Part shown: positions 34,744 through 45,943 of the stretch, one piece after another | How the letters are laid out: every line of letters begins with the position of its first letter | Numbering within the stretch: position 1 is the stretch's first letter | Assembly (NCBI GenBank): GCA_964019155.1 | Contig: OZ025242.1 | Span: 87,930,705 to 87,994,704, forward strand | Source: Osedax fenrisi | Taxonomy: Eukaryota > Annelida > Polychaeta > Sabellida > Siboglinidae | Length of the DNA: 64,000 nucleotides | Direction of reading: 5' to 3' | The notes under the pieces: model-generated | Seen by the model: only the letters and a program-made list of their open reading frames with translations | What the model was told of the DNA's origin: nothing | The model's database searches: none | Position numbers and translations under genes: made by a program

Positions 34744-34990
34744 GGCTACCTCCTATTTATCAAAATAGCCCTCTATATAATGATACTGGCCACTCATTCA
34801 CTACATCTCTATTGTAGTCCAGCGTCACCCACCACAGCCTACAACTGTATTCCACCCCTCTATTTGACCTCTACAACGCCCCCTCAGAATTGCCCAATCA
34901 TGGATAAACAGGGCTACAAACCGCTGCCCCTGATGGAATACGCTACCCCCTACGATGAAGTTAAGTTTATTCGTGGCTGCTCCATTACTT
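34744..34990 (+). CDS. SLC5-like exon (C-terminal tail)
   Basis: 82 codons are open and in phase with both neighbours: GYLLFIKIALYIMILATHSL, then a Pro/Thr-rich stretch (SPASPTTAYNCIPPLYLTST), then MDKQGYKPLPLMEYATPYDE and VKFIRGCSIT. The acceptor is TCCTACAG and the donor GTAAGT. The hydrophobic start is unusual for this tail. Another frame at the beginning reads LPPIYQNSPLYNDTGHSFTT, more tail-like, so a further frameshift is possible. Confidence 0.6.
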
Positions 34991-35307
34991 GTAAGTACGC
35001 CTGTACTTAAACATCACATGTATACCTTACTTAAACAGAATATTTCACTTGTAGATAATCTATCACCAACTATAAATTATCAAAAATCTCAAAAAAATGT
35101 ATATAAAAATATTAATATAGTTTTTCGTAATTATCTACATATGTGTTTATGTATACACGGGATGGGGTCAAATACAGAACCCATACATGTACAACCTTTA
35201 TACACTTATCTACAAACTGTATATACATATGTACAACTATTATACACTTATATATAACCTATACCTGTATGTATATCTTTTATACATTTATGTACAAATG
35301 TATAACA

Positions 35308-35310
35308 TTG

Positions 35311-35362
<52 letters not shown>
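35308..35362. repeat. (TA)n microsatellite
   Basis: A TA run preceded by TATACACTTAT/TGTACAA short repeats at 35185-35300. Confidence 0.9.
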
Positions 35363-35364
<2 letters not shown>

Positions 35365-35615
35365 CCTTTATACACGCATGTACATAAATAGATACACAAA
35401 TATATTTACTGTATATAATAATATTATTGGTGAAATAATATGCACAACAATTTAGGTACTTCTAATAATTATTTCTTTATGTATTTTTGAATATTCTGAT
35501 CAGGGTTGTTAGTTTTTTTTACGGTTTATTTTGTTTTTATGAAGAATATTTGTTTTTTATTTGAAAAATGATTTGTATTAATAAATTGTTTTATTGAATA
35601 TTATTTGGGGGATAT

Positions 35616-36083
35616 ACACTATAGCCGGCGATTTCGAAAGGGGCGGGACTATGGGGGTTGCTATAGCCAAAATACTGTTAATAACGCTAATTCGATTATA
35701 TAATATTGTAGAAAGTTTTTTTTGTATATTGTTATTTTATTTTATTTGCACGCTAATGTTATATTTATAGAAATGTAAATAGATAGGTAGAAATAATTAG
35801 TTTTGTAAGAAAGTTACTAGTCAGTCAATATTTGATATTTTTAATTAATTTTGTATATAATATATTCATAATATATAGCTCTAATTTATTCTTAATATTA
35901 AATAATCTAAAAATAACCTAAACTATAATAAAAATAAGATAAAGTAAGTCTTAGTAATAATCTATTTAATTTATGAAGATTTTACTAATAGTTTTACGTT
36001 GAGTATCAACATTATTTAAATAAACATTAATAACATTATTTAAATAAATAAGATAAGGTATCACTGATTTATATAATATTTAT

Positions 36084-36135
<52 letters not shown>

Positions 36136-36736
36136 ATAAAATTATAATATTATTTCACATGGAATTCTCTGGTTTAGTTTAGTTTGGTTTTTCTTTTACC
36201 ATGTATTTTAGCTGTATTACATTTTGAGTGAACCTATAAAAGCATATATATATAATAAAGTTTGATACACAACGTAAAAACTACTAGTAAAATTGTCATT
36301 ACATATACTTTGTACTACAATAAAGTAAATATAATATTGTACATATTAATTAAGATTAGTACTATTACTTATTACTGTATCTAATTTTTATTATAATTTA
36401 GGTTATTTTTAGATTTTTTAATATCAAGAATAAATTATAGCTATAATTGTAAATATATTATATAAATAATTAATTTATATATATTAATTGAAAATATTAA
36501 ATATTAAGTGACCAGTTACTTTTTTACAAGACAACCTATTTCCACCTATATATTTATATGTACATTTCTTTATATAGAACACGAGTCACGCATACAAATA
36601 AAATAACTATAACATTTTTAACTATTATATAATCGAATTAGCGAGTGCAAATAAAATAACGATATATAAAAACTATTAACAGTATTTCGGCTATAGGCAC
36701 GCCCATAGTCCCTTTTGAAATCGCTGGCTATAGTGT
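35616..36736. mobile_element. 1.1 kb foldback element
   Basis: The ends ACACTATAGCCGGCGATTTC and GAAATCGCTGGCTATAGTGT are inverses, and the inversion continues inward for about 480 bases per arm (for example ATAATCTAAAAATAACCTAA on the left against TTAGGTTATTTTTAGATTTT on the right). A central (TA)n lies at 36087-36131. It lies in the symporter's last intron. Confidence 0.88.
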
Positions 36737-37729
36737 CTGGTAACCGTTTATTTATAATAAATACATTTAAGATTATAATTAGATATTTCATATATATTTT
36801 AAATAGTATAGTTTATACAAATAAGGTATTTTCTTACCTTTTCTAGATTTATCAGTTTAGATAAATAATTTAGATAAATTAATACCAAATCTTAAATGAA
36901 ATATAAAATTAATCTTTTATATTTTTTTTTTAAATACATTCATAATATAATTATATTAAAATATAAAATTTCACAGCAATTTCACAGCAATTTCACACAA
37001 GCTTTGATCTTATCATATATAATATTATAAAAATATATTATAATATATTAATAATTACATTGAAATACATAGAAATATATTCTAAACATTTGACCCAGGC
37101 ATTTGACTAGTGTAATTTATAATATGATATACAATTTATAAATAATTCTTTGATTCCAATAAAATATGAATAAATGTTATATAAAATATCACCATAATTA
37201 ATAATATTACTTTTTTTAAGTACATTGTTATTTTCTTATATTTTTTGATATTATACATAATACTTTATATAATATTATTAATAATATTGAAACTAATATT
37301 AAATGATACTAATATTGAAATTAATAAGTTTATGTTTTTAAGTACATTTTTATTAATTTCATTATATTTGGTGATAATATTCATGGTATACTTTATATAA
37401 TATACATACTCTATACTATCATTAATAATATTGGTAATAATATTAAATTATACTATATATATATGTAATAATGAGTGGCTGAAATAGGTGTTGGCTTATT
37501 ACACCACTCAAAATGATAGAGGGCCGTTGTATTTAAATTACATTTATTCAACAATCAAAAACAAAAACCATACACTAATGCTATTAAAAATATACACAAC
37601 ATTACAATATAGAATATTACAATATAACTTTATACAAACCTCCACGTGTCAAGATATAATCAAAAATGAAATAATATCAAATATAATATAATACAGATTA
37701 TAATATTGCTATGGGATAGTTCATTGGTC

Positions 37730-37931
37730 CAACCAATTCTATTAAAATAAACTAAATAACATTAAATAATAAAAAAATCACAAAAATCAATATATACGAA
37801 ATCAACATTTATACTTTTATAATTATTATTATGTAATAATTATAAAAGTATAAATGTTGATTTCGTATATATTGATTTTTGTGATTTTTTTGTATTTAAT
37901 GTTATTTAGTTTATTTTAATAGAATTGGTTG
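37730..37931. mobile_element. 200-bp hairpin element
   Basis: Two arms of about 98 bases are almost perfect inverses: CAACCAATTCTATTAAAATA on the left and TATTTTAATAGAATTGGTTG on the right, with a loop of about 5 bases near 37832. Such perfect arms indicate a recent origin. Confidence 0.92.
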
Positions 37932-38400
37932 AATTGACACAATAACATAAATATCTAATTAAAAATATATAATATACACTTAAAAACAACTACATTAAAA
38001 ATACTGAAGATGTTAGTCTGCTACATATATTAATAATTTTGTAGATAATCCTCAAAATCCATTGATTTTTTGATCAAAAAAACAAACAACCCTGAATGAT
38101 ATACTGAAATAGAATATAAAAATATAATCATTTTAAAAATATTTTATCTTTATATTCTGAAATTTATGTAGATAATAATGTTTTTTATCTCAAAATATTA
38201 ATATTATATATAATCATAATTAAAATATTAATTTAATACAGGAATAAATAAAAAAGAAGATTACAACATTATTTTAATTTGTAATATTAATAAATTACCA
38301 ATTGTAAAATTATCTGAACTTTATTATGTGATTACCTAAACAATATAAATATAAGTATACAACAGCTATTATAGCTATTACATCTAACTAATTATAACAG

Positions 38401-38477
38401 GTGACGAAGAGCACGAACAAAACAATGCATCCAATGAAATCTGCACAAACTATGAGAGATTTCCAACAAAAGAGTAA
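38401..38477 (+). CDS. SLC5-like terminal exon
   Basis: With T from the previous exon, GT completes cysteine. It then reads DEEHEQNNASNEICTNYERF PTKE and stops with TAA at 38475-38477. Very polar and acidic, as expected of a cytosolic end. The acceptor is ATAACAG. Being in phase across a 3.4 kb intron supports the assignment. Confidence 0.7.
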
Positions 38478-39058
38478 CAAACTGACTATGACCGAAAAAT
38501 GAGTTTGTATTAATGTAATAGTTTTATTATTACTTCATGTATATCAACATTATTAACTTATACATTATAATTATAAATCACTTCTTTTAAATAAGATAAA
38601 TATTCATGTATACAATATATTTACATAGAATAATTATTTTAATAGAAGACCCATATTTATTATTTTCCTAATTATAATTGTAAAATTTCCTATAGTATTA
38701 AGATAGTATTTATAAATTAGTTTAATTATAAACAAATATTAACATTATTTGATTTTAATCAAATTAAATTAATTTGTGTGTGAATTTATTTATAGATATA
38801 TAATTATTTAAATTTGTATATATTATAAAATAGCGTTTATGTCCAAAATATTAAATTCAGAAGTTTATAATATACATTAATCCTAGACTATAAGTTGTAA
38901 TATAAAACTATATACTTTATTATCACATTTATTGTCTTATCTTTATTTATTTTATTCATATTACATGTACTAATATAATTAATAGCTTATGAATTATAAA
39001 AATGTATATATATATATAGATTAATACGTATTTAATGATGATGTAGCTACGACTACAG
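38478..39058. other. AT-rich DNA, no gene seen
   Basis: Possible 3' flank of the symporter locus. No clear signal is recognised. Confidence 0.5.
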
Positions 39059-39133
39059 CGCTACTATGTCACAACCTCGACAGCACCCGGATGACATCAT
39101 GAACAACGGGTCACATGTGATATCATCTCTATG
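39059..39133 (+). CDS. Candidate orphan exon
   Basis: A GC-richer segment after a good acceptor (GACTACAG) reads ATMSQPRQHPDDIMNNGSHV ISSL plus TG before a donor GTTAGT. I do not recognise the protein. It could be an internal or first coding exon of a gene to the right, or an alternative 3' exon of the symporter. The open frame runs on to 39254, but composition and the donor argue for the earlier end. Confidence 0.35.
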
Positions 39134-39390
39134 GTTAGTGTACGTGGCCTACCGCAGCTTTATTCGGGCGTCTCGTTACGTTACAGTTTCACTACGTAGT
39201 AGTACAACTTGTTCATGTAAAGGATGCGCTCGAACCCTGCTTATACTTAGGTAGAACTGCGGCATCAGATGTTTAATTCTCGATGTCCTATTCAATTATG
39301 TCGATAGATATGTTCTAATTATTTAGAATTAGTTTACATTTTTTAAAATTTAATTTAATTGTTATTATACTGTGATATTTTATATATTTT

Positions 39391-39429
<39 letters not shown>

Positions 39430-39479
39430 ATATCATTAATAAAATAGACTCTAAATGCTTAAAAGATCATGATGGTATT
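39134..39479. other. No gene seen
   Basis: Partly GC-richer to 39270 (ACGTTACAGTTTCACTACGT), then AT-rich with a (TA)n at 39395-39427. Confidence 0.45.
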
Positions 39480-41695
39480 GATTTTAAATTAATAAAATTG
39501 GTCATATATTAAAATTACCCTATATTAAAACCATTACCCATATAGTTAATTTTAAATAAATCCATATATCCATCGAATATGATAAAATCAGTAATTATAC
39601 CTATTCACAAGAATAACAATAAAAATAATATAGAAAACTATAGACCTATAAGTATAATAGCACAATTCTCAAAAATTATTAAAAAAATAATTAAAAAGAG
39701 AATAGATAATTTTATCGAAAAACATAACATCATATCTTCCAATCAATATGGTTTCAAAAAAAAATCAAAAACATTACATGCAATATACTCATTAACAAAT
39801 AATATAACTAATTCCATTGATAATCATGATAAAATAGATATATATATAGTTGCAGTATTTGTTGACATTAAAAAGGCTTTCGATACAATTGACCATAACA
39901 TACTATTAATTAAATTATATAAATACGGAATAAGGGCATACCCTTAATTTAATTAAATCTTATTTATATAACAGAAAACAATATGTCATATATAATGATA
40001 AAGTATTACCTCTAATTACTGTATATGATGTGGGGTTACCCCAAGGATCTATACTAGGGAACTACTATTCATTTTATATATTAATGACATCAAATTTATT
40101 TATTAACTCTATTGATACAAAGTTGATATTATATGCGGATGACACTTCTATTACAATAAATAATGCACATAATAGTAAAATAAATGATAATTTAAAAATA
40201 TTTTCAAACTGGTTCATTAACAATAAATTACAACTAAATATTAACAAAACAAAAATAATATATTTCTATAACAATACAAGTATTACCAACATAAATGAGA
40301 TATAATAACTCTAAATAACCAAACCATTCACTGTTTAAATCAATATTAATTCCTAGGGCTTTACATTGATAATAAATTAAATTATAAAAAACATATCAAT
40401 GAGCTAAAAATAAAAGTAGTTAAAAACTATCATTTATATTGATACTAATACCAAAGATTTTCCGAAGGAAAGATATAACACTTACGCGAAATCGTGTAAT
40501 TCGAATTTGTATACAAAATACCCCAGTGCCACCTATAGCGGGTTACTTTTAGGAACTATGTGTTGTTTATAATGTAAATTCGTATTTAACTATACCCTTT
40601 TAAAATGTTAAATAATATTCTTTACATTAATATTTATATGATGAAAACTAAGTGTTCATTACTAATATATAACAAACAAATATGATATTTATGTTTTAAA
40701 TGCTATAAGTATATATTTAGTAAGTAAAAGTTAATTTATATTGCATGTAATTTAATAGAGCAATGAAAACATTGTTGTATGCAAACAGAGCCGAACCTAA
40801 ATATATTTTAGTGATTAAGATACTGCTGCTAGCAGCGGCAGGGGATATTACTAAATTACGTTGCATGCATAGGGAGTGTTATATCTTTGCTAATACCCTA
40901 TTACTATTATATAATTCTCTAATAGGTCCAAACTATATGTATTGTCTGATATATGGGGAATTAATTATAAAAGTAATATAAATAAATTATTTATACAACA
41001 ACAAATAATTAGATTAATTAATAAAACAACTAATTTTATACACAATACTTATAAATTACATAATACTGATTTTTTATTTTTTTAAATTTTAATTTTAAAT
41101 ATATATGATTTAATTAATTACCTATCTCTTTATTTTATGCTTAATGTATTTAATAAAAAATTACCAATCGACATAACAAATAAATTTGAATATAAAATAA
41201 ATAATTAAAATATAAGAAATAAATGCAATTATAGAATACTAACAAATAATAAACTTCACACAATAAATGTATATGTTATTAAACTTTGGAATGGATTAAA
41301 TAATACATATATGTAAATAATGTAAAACTTAAAATACAATGCATTTAAAAAATATATAAAACTTGAATATTTAAATAAATATTAATTTCATTATTAACAC
41401 TCGTTATTATAATTTTAATATATATATATATATATATAACAGTTAATATATGTTATATATATATTTACTAATATTGTTTTTTATATAATTTTAAATTAGT
41501 TTAGTTCTGTTTTTCTTTCATGTTTTACTATTCTAAATTTATCGTTGTCATATTATTGTATTATTATATTATTGGAGGGTACCCTCGTTGTGAGTATAGA
41601 TTACAAGATAATTTCTGGTACTCTCCTTTGAGCAGAAATTGTATATACTGCATTATGTTTTATTTCTACTCAATAAACCATATTCAATTCAATTC
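39480..41695 (+). mobile_element. CR1/L2/Jockey-like LINE, decayed
   Basis: Reverse transcriptase pieces in order: NMIKSVIIPIHKNNNKNNIE, NYRPISIIAQFSKIIKKIIK, NQYGFKKKSKT, VAVFVDIKKAFDTIDHNILL (catalytic VDIKKAFD), VGLPQGSILG, LILYADDTSITI (intact YADDT) and LQLNINKTKI. Further C-terminal pieces flank a MITE at 40452-40889. The end has TTTTATTTCTACTCAATAAA and then ATTCA/AATTC repeats at 41680-41695, as CR1/L2 elements do. Frameshifts are present after DHNILL and after GSILG. The N-terminal endonuclease is absent. Confidence 0.85.
40452..40889 (+). mobile_element. 7-bp-TSD MITE, copy 1 (short right end)
   Basis: The left end is CAAAGATTTTCCGAAGGAAA then GATATAACA. The right end stops at GTGTTATATCTTTG, without the outer 16 bases present in copies 2 and 3. 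Even so, a perfect 7-bp direct repeat CTAATAC lies at 40445-40451 and 40890-40896, so this shorter end took part in insertion. It interrupts the LINE. The small frame inside (40763-40981) is not a gene. Confidence 0.88.
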
Positions 41696-41882
41696 AATAT
41701 ATATACTATATTATTATATGTTATAATATTAATATATTAATAGCAATGCCAATATTAATCATGTGCATTTTTCACCGAATAGTACGTTTTTAGTTTCAAA
41801 TATTTTTAATAATAGTAAACTTCTAAATATATAATAAGAACATATAACGATCTCATTTTTAATCATATACACAAATAACTAG

Positions 41883-41970
41883 ACCGCCGGCTGCTCGTGA
41901 CTCATCACTTAGAGCTAAAGATGCCGAAAATAGAAGAAACTACAAGGAACTAGAAGATCTCAGAGGATAA
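41883..41970 (+). CDS. Candidate terminal exon
   Basis: After a possible acceptor (AACTAG) and one base it reads PPAARDSSLRAKDAENRRNY KELEDLRG and stops with TAA. The composition is much richer in G and C than the flanks, and the peptide is a natural-looking charged C-terminus. I do not recognise it. Joining it directly to the exon at 39059-39133 would give TG|A, a stop, so another exon may lie between or they may be unrelated. Confidence 0.4.
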
Positions 41971-42256
41971 ACACAACAGGATGTTGTGTGTGTGTATGTG
42001 TGAGTGACAGGTAATCCTATTGTGATCTATAATCGTTGACTTACTATTTCATTATACCACACACGCGTATAATGTATATAACTCTATTATTAACCTAAGC
42101 ATCTGATAGTATCCTGATGAATAAATATTTTTATAATAAAAAGAGCATGTTATAGTTCTAAATAACCTGATAGTATAATCATTCATATCACTTATTTATT
42201 GATATTAACCATTTCTAACAATTCTAACACAATCCTACAGTTTAATATCAATACTG

Positions 42257-42287
<31 letters not shown>

Positions 42288-43430
42288 TTTATTAGAAGAA
42301 TTTTAATAATCATTTTTTTTCTTTTGATTTATAATAATATTTATCTAATGTTTTCTTCTAAAGGGCTTCCAAATAATATGCCTATTTTCTGTTGTTGTTA
42401 CCCATTTAATAGTATAGTATACTTATAGTATAGTATAGGTTACCATATGTGTATTTATGTAATATTTGTCATAGTAGAAATGTTTTGGCTAGGTATGATT
42501 TAGTATACCTTTGGTGATATTCAATATCTGACATTCAATTGTATTATTTTTTAAATATGAACATATACTAGCTTATTTAATTTTAAACTGAATTATAAGA
42601 ATATTATAATGTTTACTTTAATTAATTATTTCAATTTTAAGTTTTCAAATTAACTGAATTTCTTACTATGATAATTAATTGAATTCGTAAAATATTGAAT
42701 AGTTATTCTGAATTTAATTGTTAACAACTAGATAGGAAATATGTAATAATAATGGAGTAAATGCAAATTGTATTCAATACATTTTTAATATATGGTATAT
42801 TAATAAATGATATAATAAAATATATGTGTTATAGAATTCACTATCAACTAAAAAGCAAATAAAAAATTATTTAAAATCCATACTTTCTATTTATATTTAT
42901 TCTATTTTAACATTTCTAGAATTGAACTAGATTTTTTTTATTTTTTTAATATTAGTTTTTTATTTTTAATCTAAAATTCAATAGAGATCAAGTTTATTAT
43001 ATTCTTAAAACATGTATAATATATATTTGAGAAATATAATTATTAAAATTTAAATATCTAATTTTTATAGAAAAAATAATAATAGACAAACGAACAATTT
43101 CTATGACATATATGTTTTATATATCAAATATGTTTTTTTTAATATACATAATTTAAATATCATTGATATATTGATAATATATTTTATATTTTAAATTAAA
43201 AATAAAATAGTTTATAATTATTAATATTTAAATAAATTATATAATTTTTGCTAATAGTTATTATTTATTGATATATGTTAAATTATTAGATTTGATATGT
43301 AAATAATTTGTCATAATAAAAACATTTATTTATGTTAATACTATTTTTAAGTACTATGTAGTAAGATTTATGTAATTAATAGAAACGCCCCTTCTGGCAG
43401 TAGTATAAAAATCACTGAAATATATTTAGA
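41971..43430. other. AT-rich DNA, no gene seen
   Basis: Contains a short GT run at 41981-42005 and an (AAT)n at 42265-42290. No gene seen. Confidence 0.55.
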
Positions 43431-43454
43431 TTTGCCTGATTTTCATATCAAAAT

Positions 43455-43622
43455 GTTTTCATTGTTTATTACACTTTATTATAATTGTATAATTTCTATA
43501 TTTAAACTGAAGTATACCTACACAATTAATGTTTGTAACTTTATACTTTATTATAATAGAATAATTTCTATCTTTAAACTGAATTATACCTGCACAATTA
43601 CTTTTTGTAACTTTATATTTTA
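43455..43622. repeat. Two-unit direct repeat
   Basis: TTTATTATAATTGTATAATT, then TCTATATTTAAACTGAAGTATACC, is repeated about 75 bases later with a few changes. The apparent 65-codon frame (43432-43629) is produced by this repeat. Confidence 0.7.
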
Positions 43623-43837
43623 CGATTAATTGTACACTTATTAAATTTGCTTACTCTATTTTAACTTATAGTATATTTTTTATTCACATGAGATCATATA
43701 AATAATTATTACAAATGAATTAAATGTTATATTTATAAAAGACAAAAAATATACTCAACACAGATAATTTAATATATAAATTATTTATTAAATAAATATA
43801 TATATATATATATAAGATATAGAATGTCCTTGAGCAA

Positions 43838-44254
43838 GTGTCTAGGTTAAATTGTCTTAAAAATAAACACATGAATACAAATACAAAAATGGCCCTCAGT
43901 CCCGGGCAAATAGAGGGTGCAAATAATCTCCCGGTTAGGACGGCTACATGGAATACTAGAACACTAATTGATAATGATACTATTGACTTAATAAACGAAA
44001 TTGAACGAATGAAAATTGATATAATTGGCATAACTGAGACCCATTGGACAACAGATATACCTACGATATGGGAGAAAGATAAACACGTCATCATTCACTC
44101 ACCACGACAAGATGGTATACACAGGCAAGGTGTCGCTTTAATACTGAATAAAAAACTAAGTGAGCACATGATTAACTATGAGTGTATATCAAGCAGATTA
44201 TTGAAGGTTACCATAGAGATTAGATCAGATAGAAGAACATACTTCGTTGTGTAA
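43838..44254 (+). pseudogene. LINE endonuclease domain, first half
   Basis: It reads VRTATWNTRTLIDNDTIDLI (the ATWNVRT motif) and IIGITETHWT (the catalytic ExHW segment), as in exonuclease/endonuclease/phosphatase-fold nucleases of LINEs. The frame ends in a stop. The next part (PPSEHIVLLGDFNASVGSHA, catalytic GDFNA) is in another frame at 44320-44375. Confidence 0.85.
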
Positions 44255-44380
44255 GCTCCAGACTCTAGCTACGAAGATATGTAGAAGAATTTTTTGGAAC
44301 GTTACAAGATGAGATTAACATCCTTCCACCAAGTGAACATATTGTACTACTAGGTGATTTTAATGCATCAGTAGGAAGCC

Positions 44381-44920
44381 ATGCAAGACATCTGGCCAGA
44401 AGTAGTTGGGAGTTATGGTGCAGGAAAACACAATGAACGAGGTGTTAAACTACTTCAATTCTGTGCAATAAACAATCTATTAATAGCAAACACAATATTT
44501 AAGCACAAAGAAAGGCGAAGATACACATGGACTTCACCAAAACAGACAGATATGCAAATTGATTTTATTATAATGTCTAAGAAACTAAAATCTACTCTTA
44601 AAAACTGCAGAACCTATAACTCTACCGAAATAGGGTCAGATCACTCACTTGTCATTGCAAACTTAGTTATGAAAAAACCAAAAAAAATGAAACATATAGC
44701 AATCAAACCACTAAAACGTTATGACACCGATAAACTGCAAAGCAAGGAAACATCCAAAAAGTTTGCTTCGATAATAGGAGAAGGATTTGCTAACCTATTA
44801 AACGATGAGATGACTCTAGATGAATTTTACATTAAATTCAAAAAAATCGTACATACAGCAGCTGAAAAAGAAATCGGACATAAACGACATAACGAATTCC
44901 CGGTCTCTCAAGCGAGGTAA
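44381..44920 (+). pseudogene. LINE endonuclease domain, second half and linker
   Basis: It includes NERGVKLLQFCAINNLLIAN, RRYTWTSPKQ, QIDFIIMSKKL and EIGSDHSLVIANL. GSDHSLV holds the catalytic SDH triad, so all key nuclease motifs survive across frames. The last 100 residues belong to the linker that is duplicated downstream. Confidence 0.85.
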
Positions 44921-45392
44921 AAGACTTATGTGCACAACGAAGAAGCGCTAAAATAATGATGTTACAAAACCAGTTTAATGAAGAGTATACAAATAACTAT
45001 AGAGAATTAAATAAAAGAGTAAAAGCAGAAGTAAAAAAACAAAAGAATAATAATCAACGTTATGACACCGATAAACTGCAAAGCAAGGAAACATCCAAAG
45101 TTTGCTTCGATAATAGGAGAAGGATTTGCTAACCTATTAGACGATGAGATGACTCTAGATGAATTTAACATTAAATTCAAAAAAATCGTACATACAGCAG
45201 CTGAAAAAGAAATCGGACATAAACGACAACGAAATCCCCTGTCTATCAAACAAGGTAAAAGACTTATGTGCATAACGAAGAAACGCTAAAATAATGATGT
45301 TACAAAACCAGTTTAATGAAGAGTATACAAATAAATATAGAGAATTAAATAAAATAGTAAAAGCAGAAGTAAAAAAACAAAAGAATAATAAT
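44717..45392 (+). repeat. 341-bp tandem duplication inside the LINE
   Basis: CGTTATGACACCGATAAACT begins at 44717 and again at 45058. Both units run through GCAAAGCAAGGAAACATCCA, GATGAGATGACTCTAGATGA and AACAAAAGAATAATAAT. The second unit lacks two bases in the AAA tract after ACATCC and is about 335 bp, with scattered substitutions. It therefore is a real, aged duplication and not a simple assembly overlap. Confidence 0.92.
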
Positions 45393-45943
45393 TTAAGTGA
45401 CTAAAATATCTGAAATGGAAGAAAATTTTAAAAAGAATAACACACATAAACTATTCAAACAAGTTCGTGAACTAGAAGGAAATATATACAGATCTATATG
45501 TGCTATGAAAGACTCCCAAGGTAATCTAAAGACGAAAAAGCAAGATGTATTGCATATCTGGAAAACGCACTTTGAGAAATACCTAAACACACAATTCAAA
45601 CACGACGAAAATGCTCTGCAATAATTTGACTCAGTAGATGTTAATAATGAAAACATACCGCCAATAACTGAACAAGAAGTTAAGTACTCAATAAAACAGC
45701 TAGCCAACAGAAAGTCACCTGGGGTTGATGAAATAACTTCTGAATTGATAAAAGCTGGAGGTGATATTATGATTAAAACATTAACAAACCTGTTTAATAA
45801 AATAATTGTGACAGAGAATCTATCAAATGACTGGTCTAAGATGATAATAACACCAATCCACAAAAAAAGGTGACAAACTGAACGCCGCAAACTATAGAGC
45901 CATTGCACTATTACCAATACCAGGTAAAATATTCTGCAAAATA
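45393..45943 (+). pseudogene. LINE linker and RT N-terminal part
   Basis: The frame from 45397 reads ISEMEENFKKNNTHKLFKQV and ends at a stop at 45622. Another frame then has ITEQEVKYSIKQLANRKSPG and VDEITSELIKAGG, the KxGKSPGxDxIxxELIK segment that opens LINE reverse transcriptases, and MIITPIHKK followed by a one-base frameshift before the main RT frame. Confidence 0.85.

Larger units (their letters stand above)
35501..38094. mobile_element. Possible hAT-like unit with nested insertions
   Basis: The left end CAGGGTTGTTAGTTTTTTTT is inverted at the right as AAAAAAACAAACAACCCTG (ends 38094). It encloses a complete 1.1 kb foldback and a hairpin element. No transposase is recognised and the target duplication is not clear, so this is tentative. 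Confidence 0.4.
25901..38477 (+). pseudogene. SLC5-type Na+/solute symporter locus (decayed or misassembled)
   Basis: At least 17 exons encode, in order, a sodium/solute symporter of the SLC5 branch holding the monocarboxylate, iodide and multivitamin transporters. Such proteins sit in the plasma membrane with 13 transmembrane segments and couple inward Na+ flow to uptake of small organic anions. The substrate cannot be told from sequence. Strong family hallmarks are INAVIWTDVFQF, QRYCATPSIRAAKR and SISSCLSGVAANTWIDLVKP. Splice phases fit at most junctions. Defects are a one-base mismatch at 26036/26556, TGA at 32490, TAA at 32652, a frameshift near 33023, and a TGA formed across 33570/34258. 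The N-terminal exons (about the first 90 residues) were not found. Either a young pseudogene or a gene with assembly errors. Confidence 0.8.

Noticed and set aside
40763..40981. 72-codon frame starting MKTLLYANRAEPKY
   Set aside because: It lies mostly in MITE copy 1 and runs on into the LINE; the equivalent region in copies 2 and 3 is not open in the same way.
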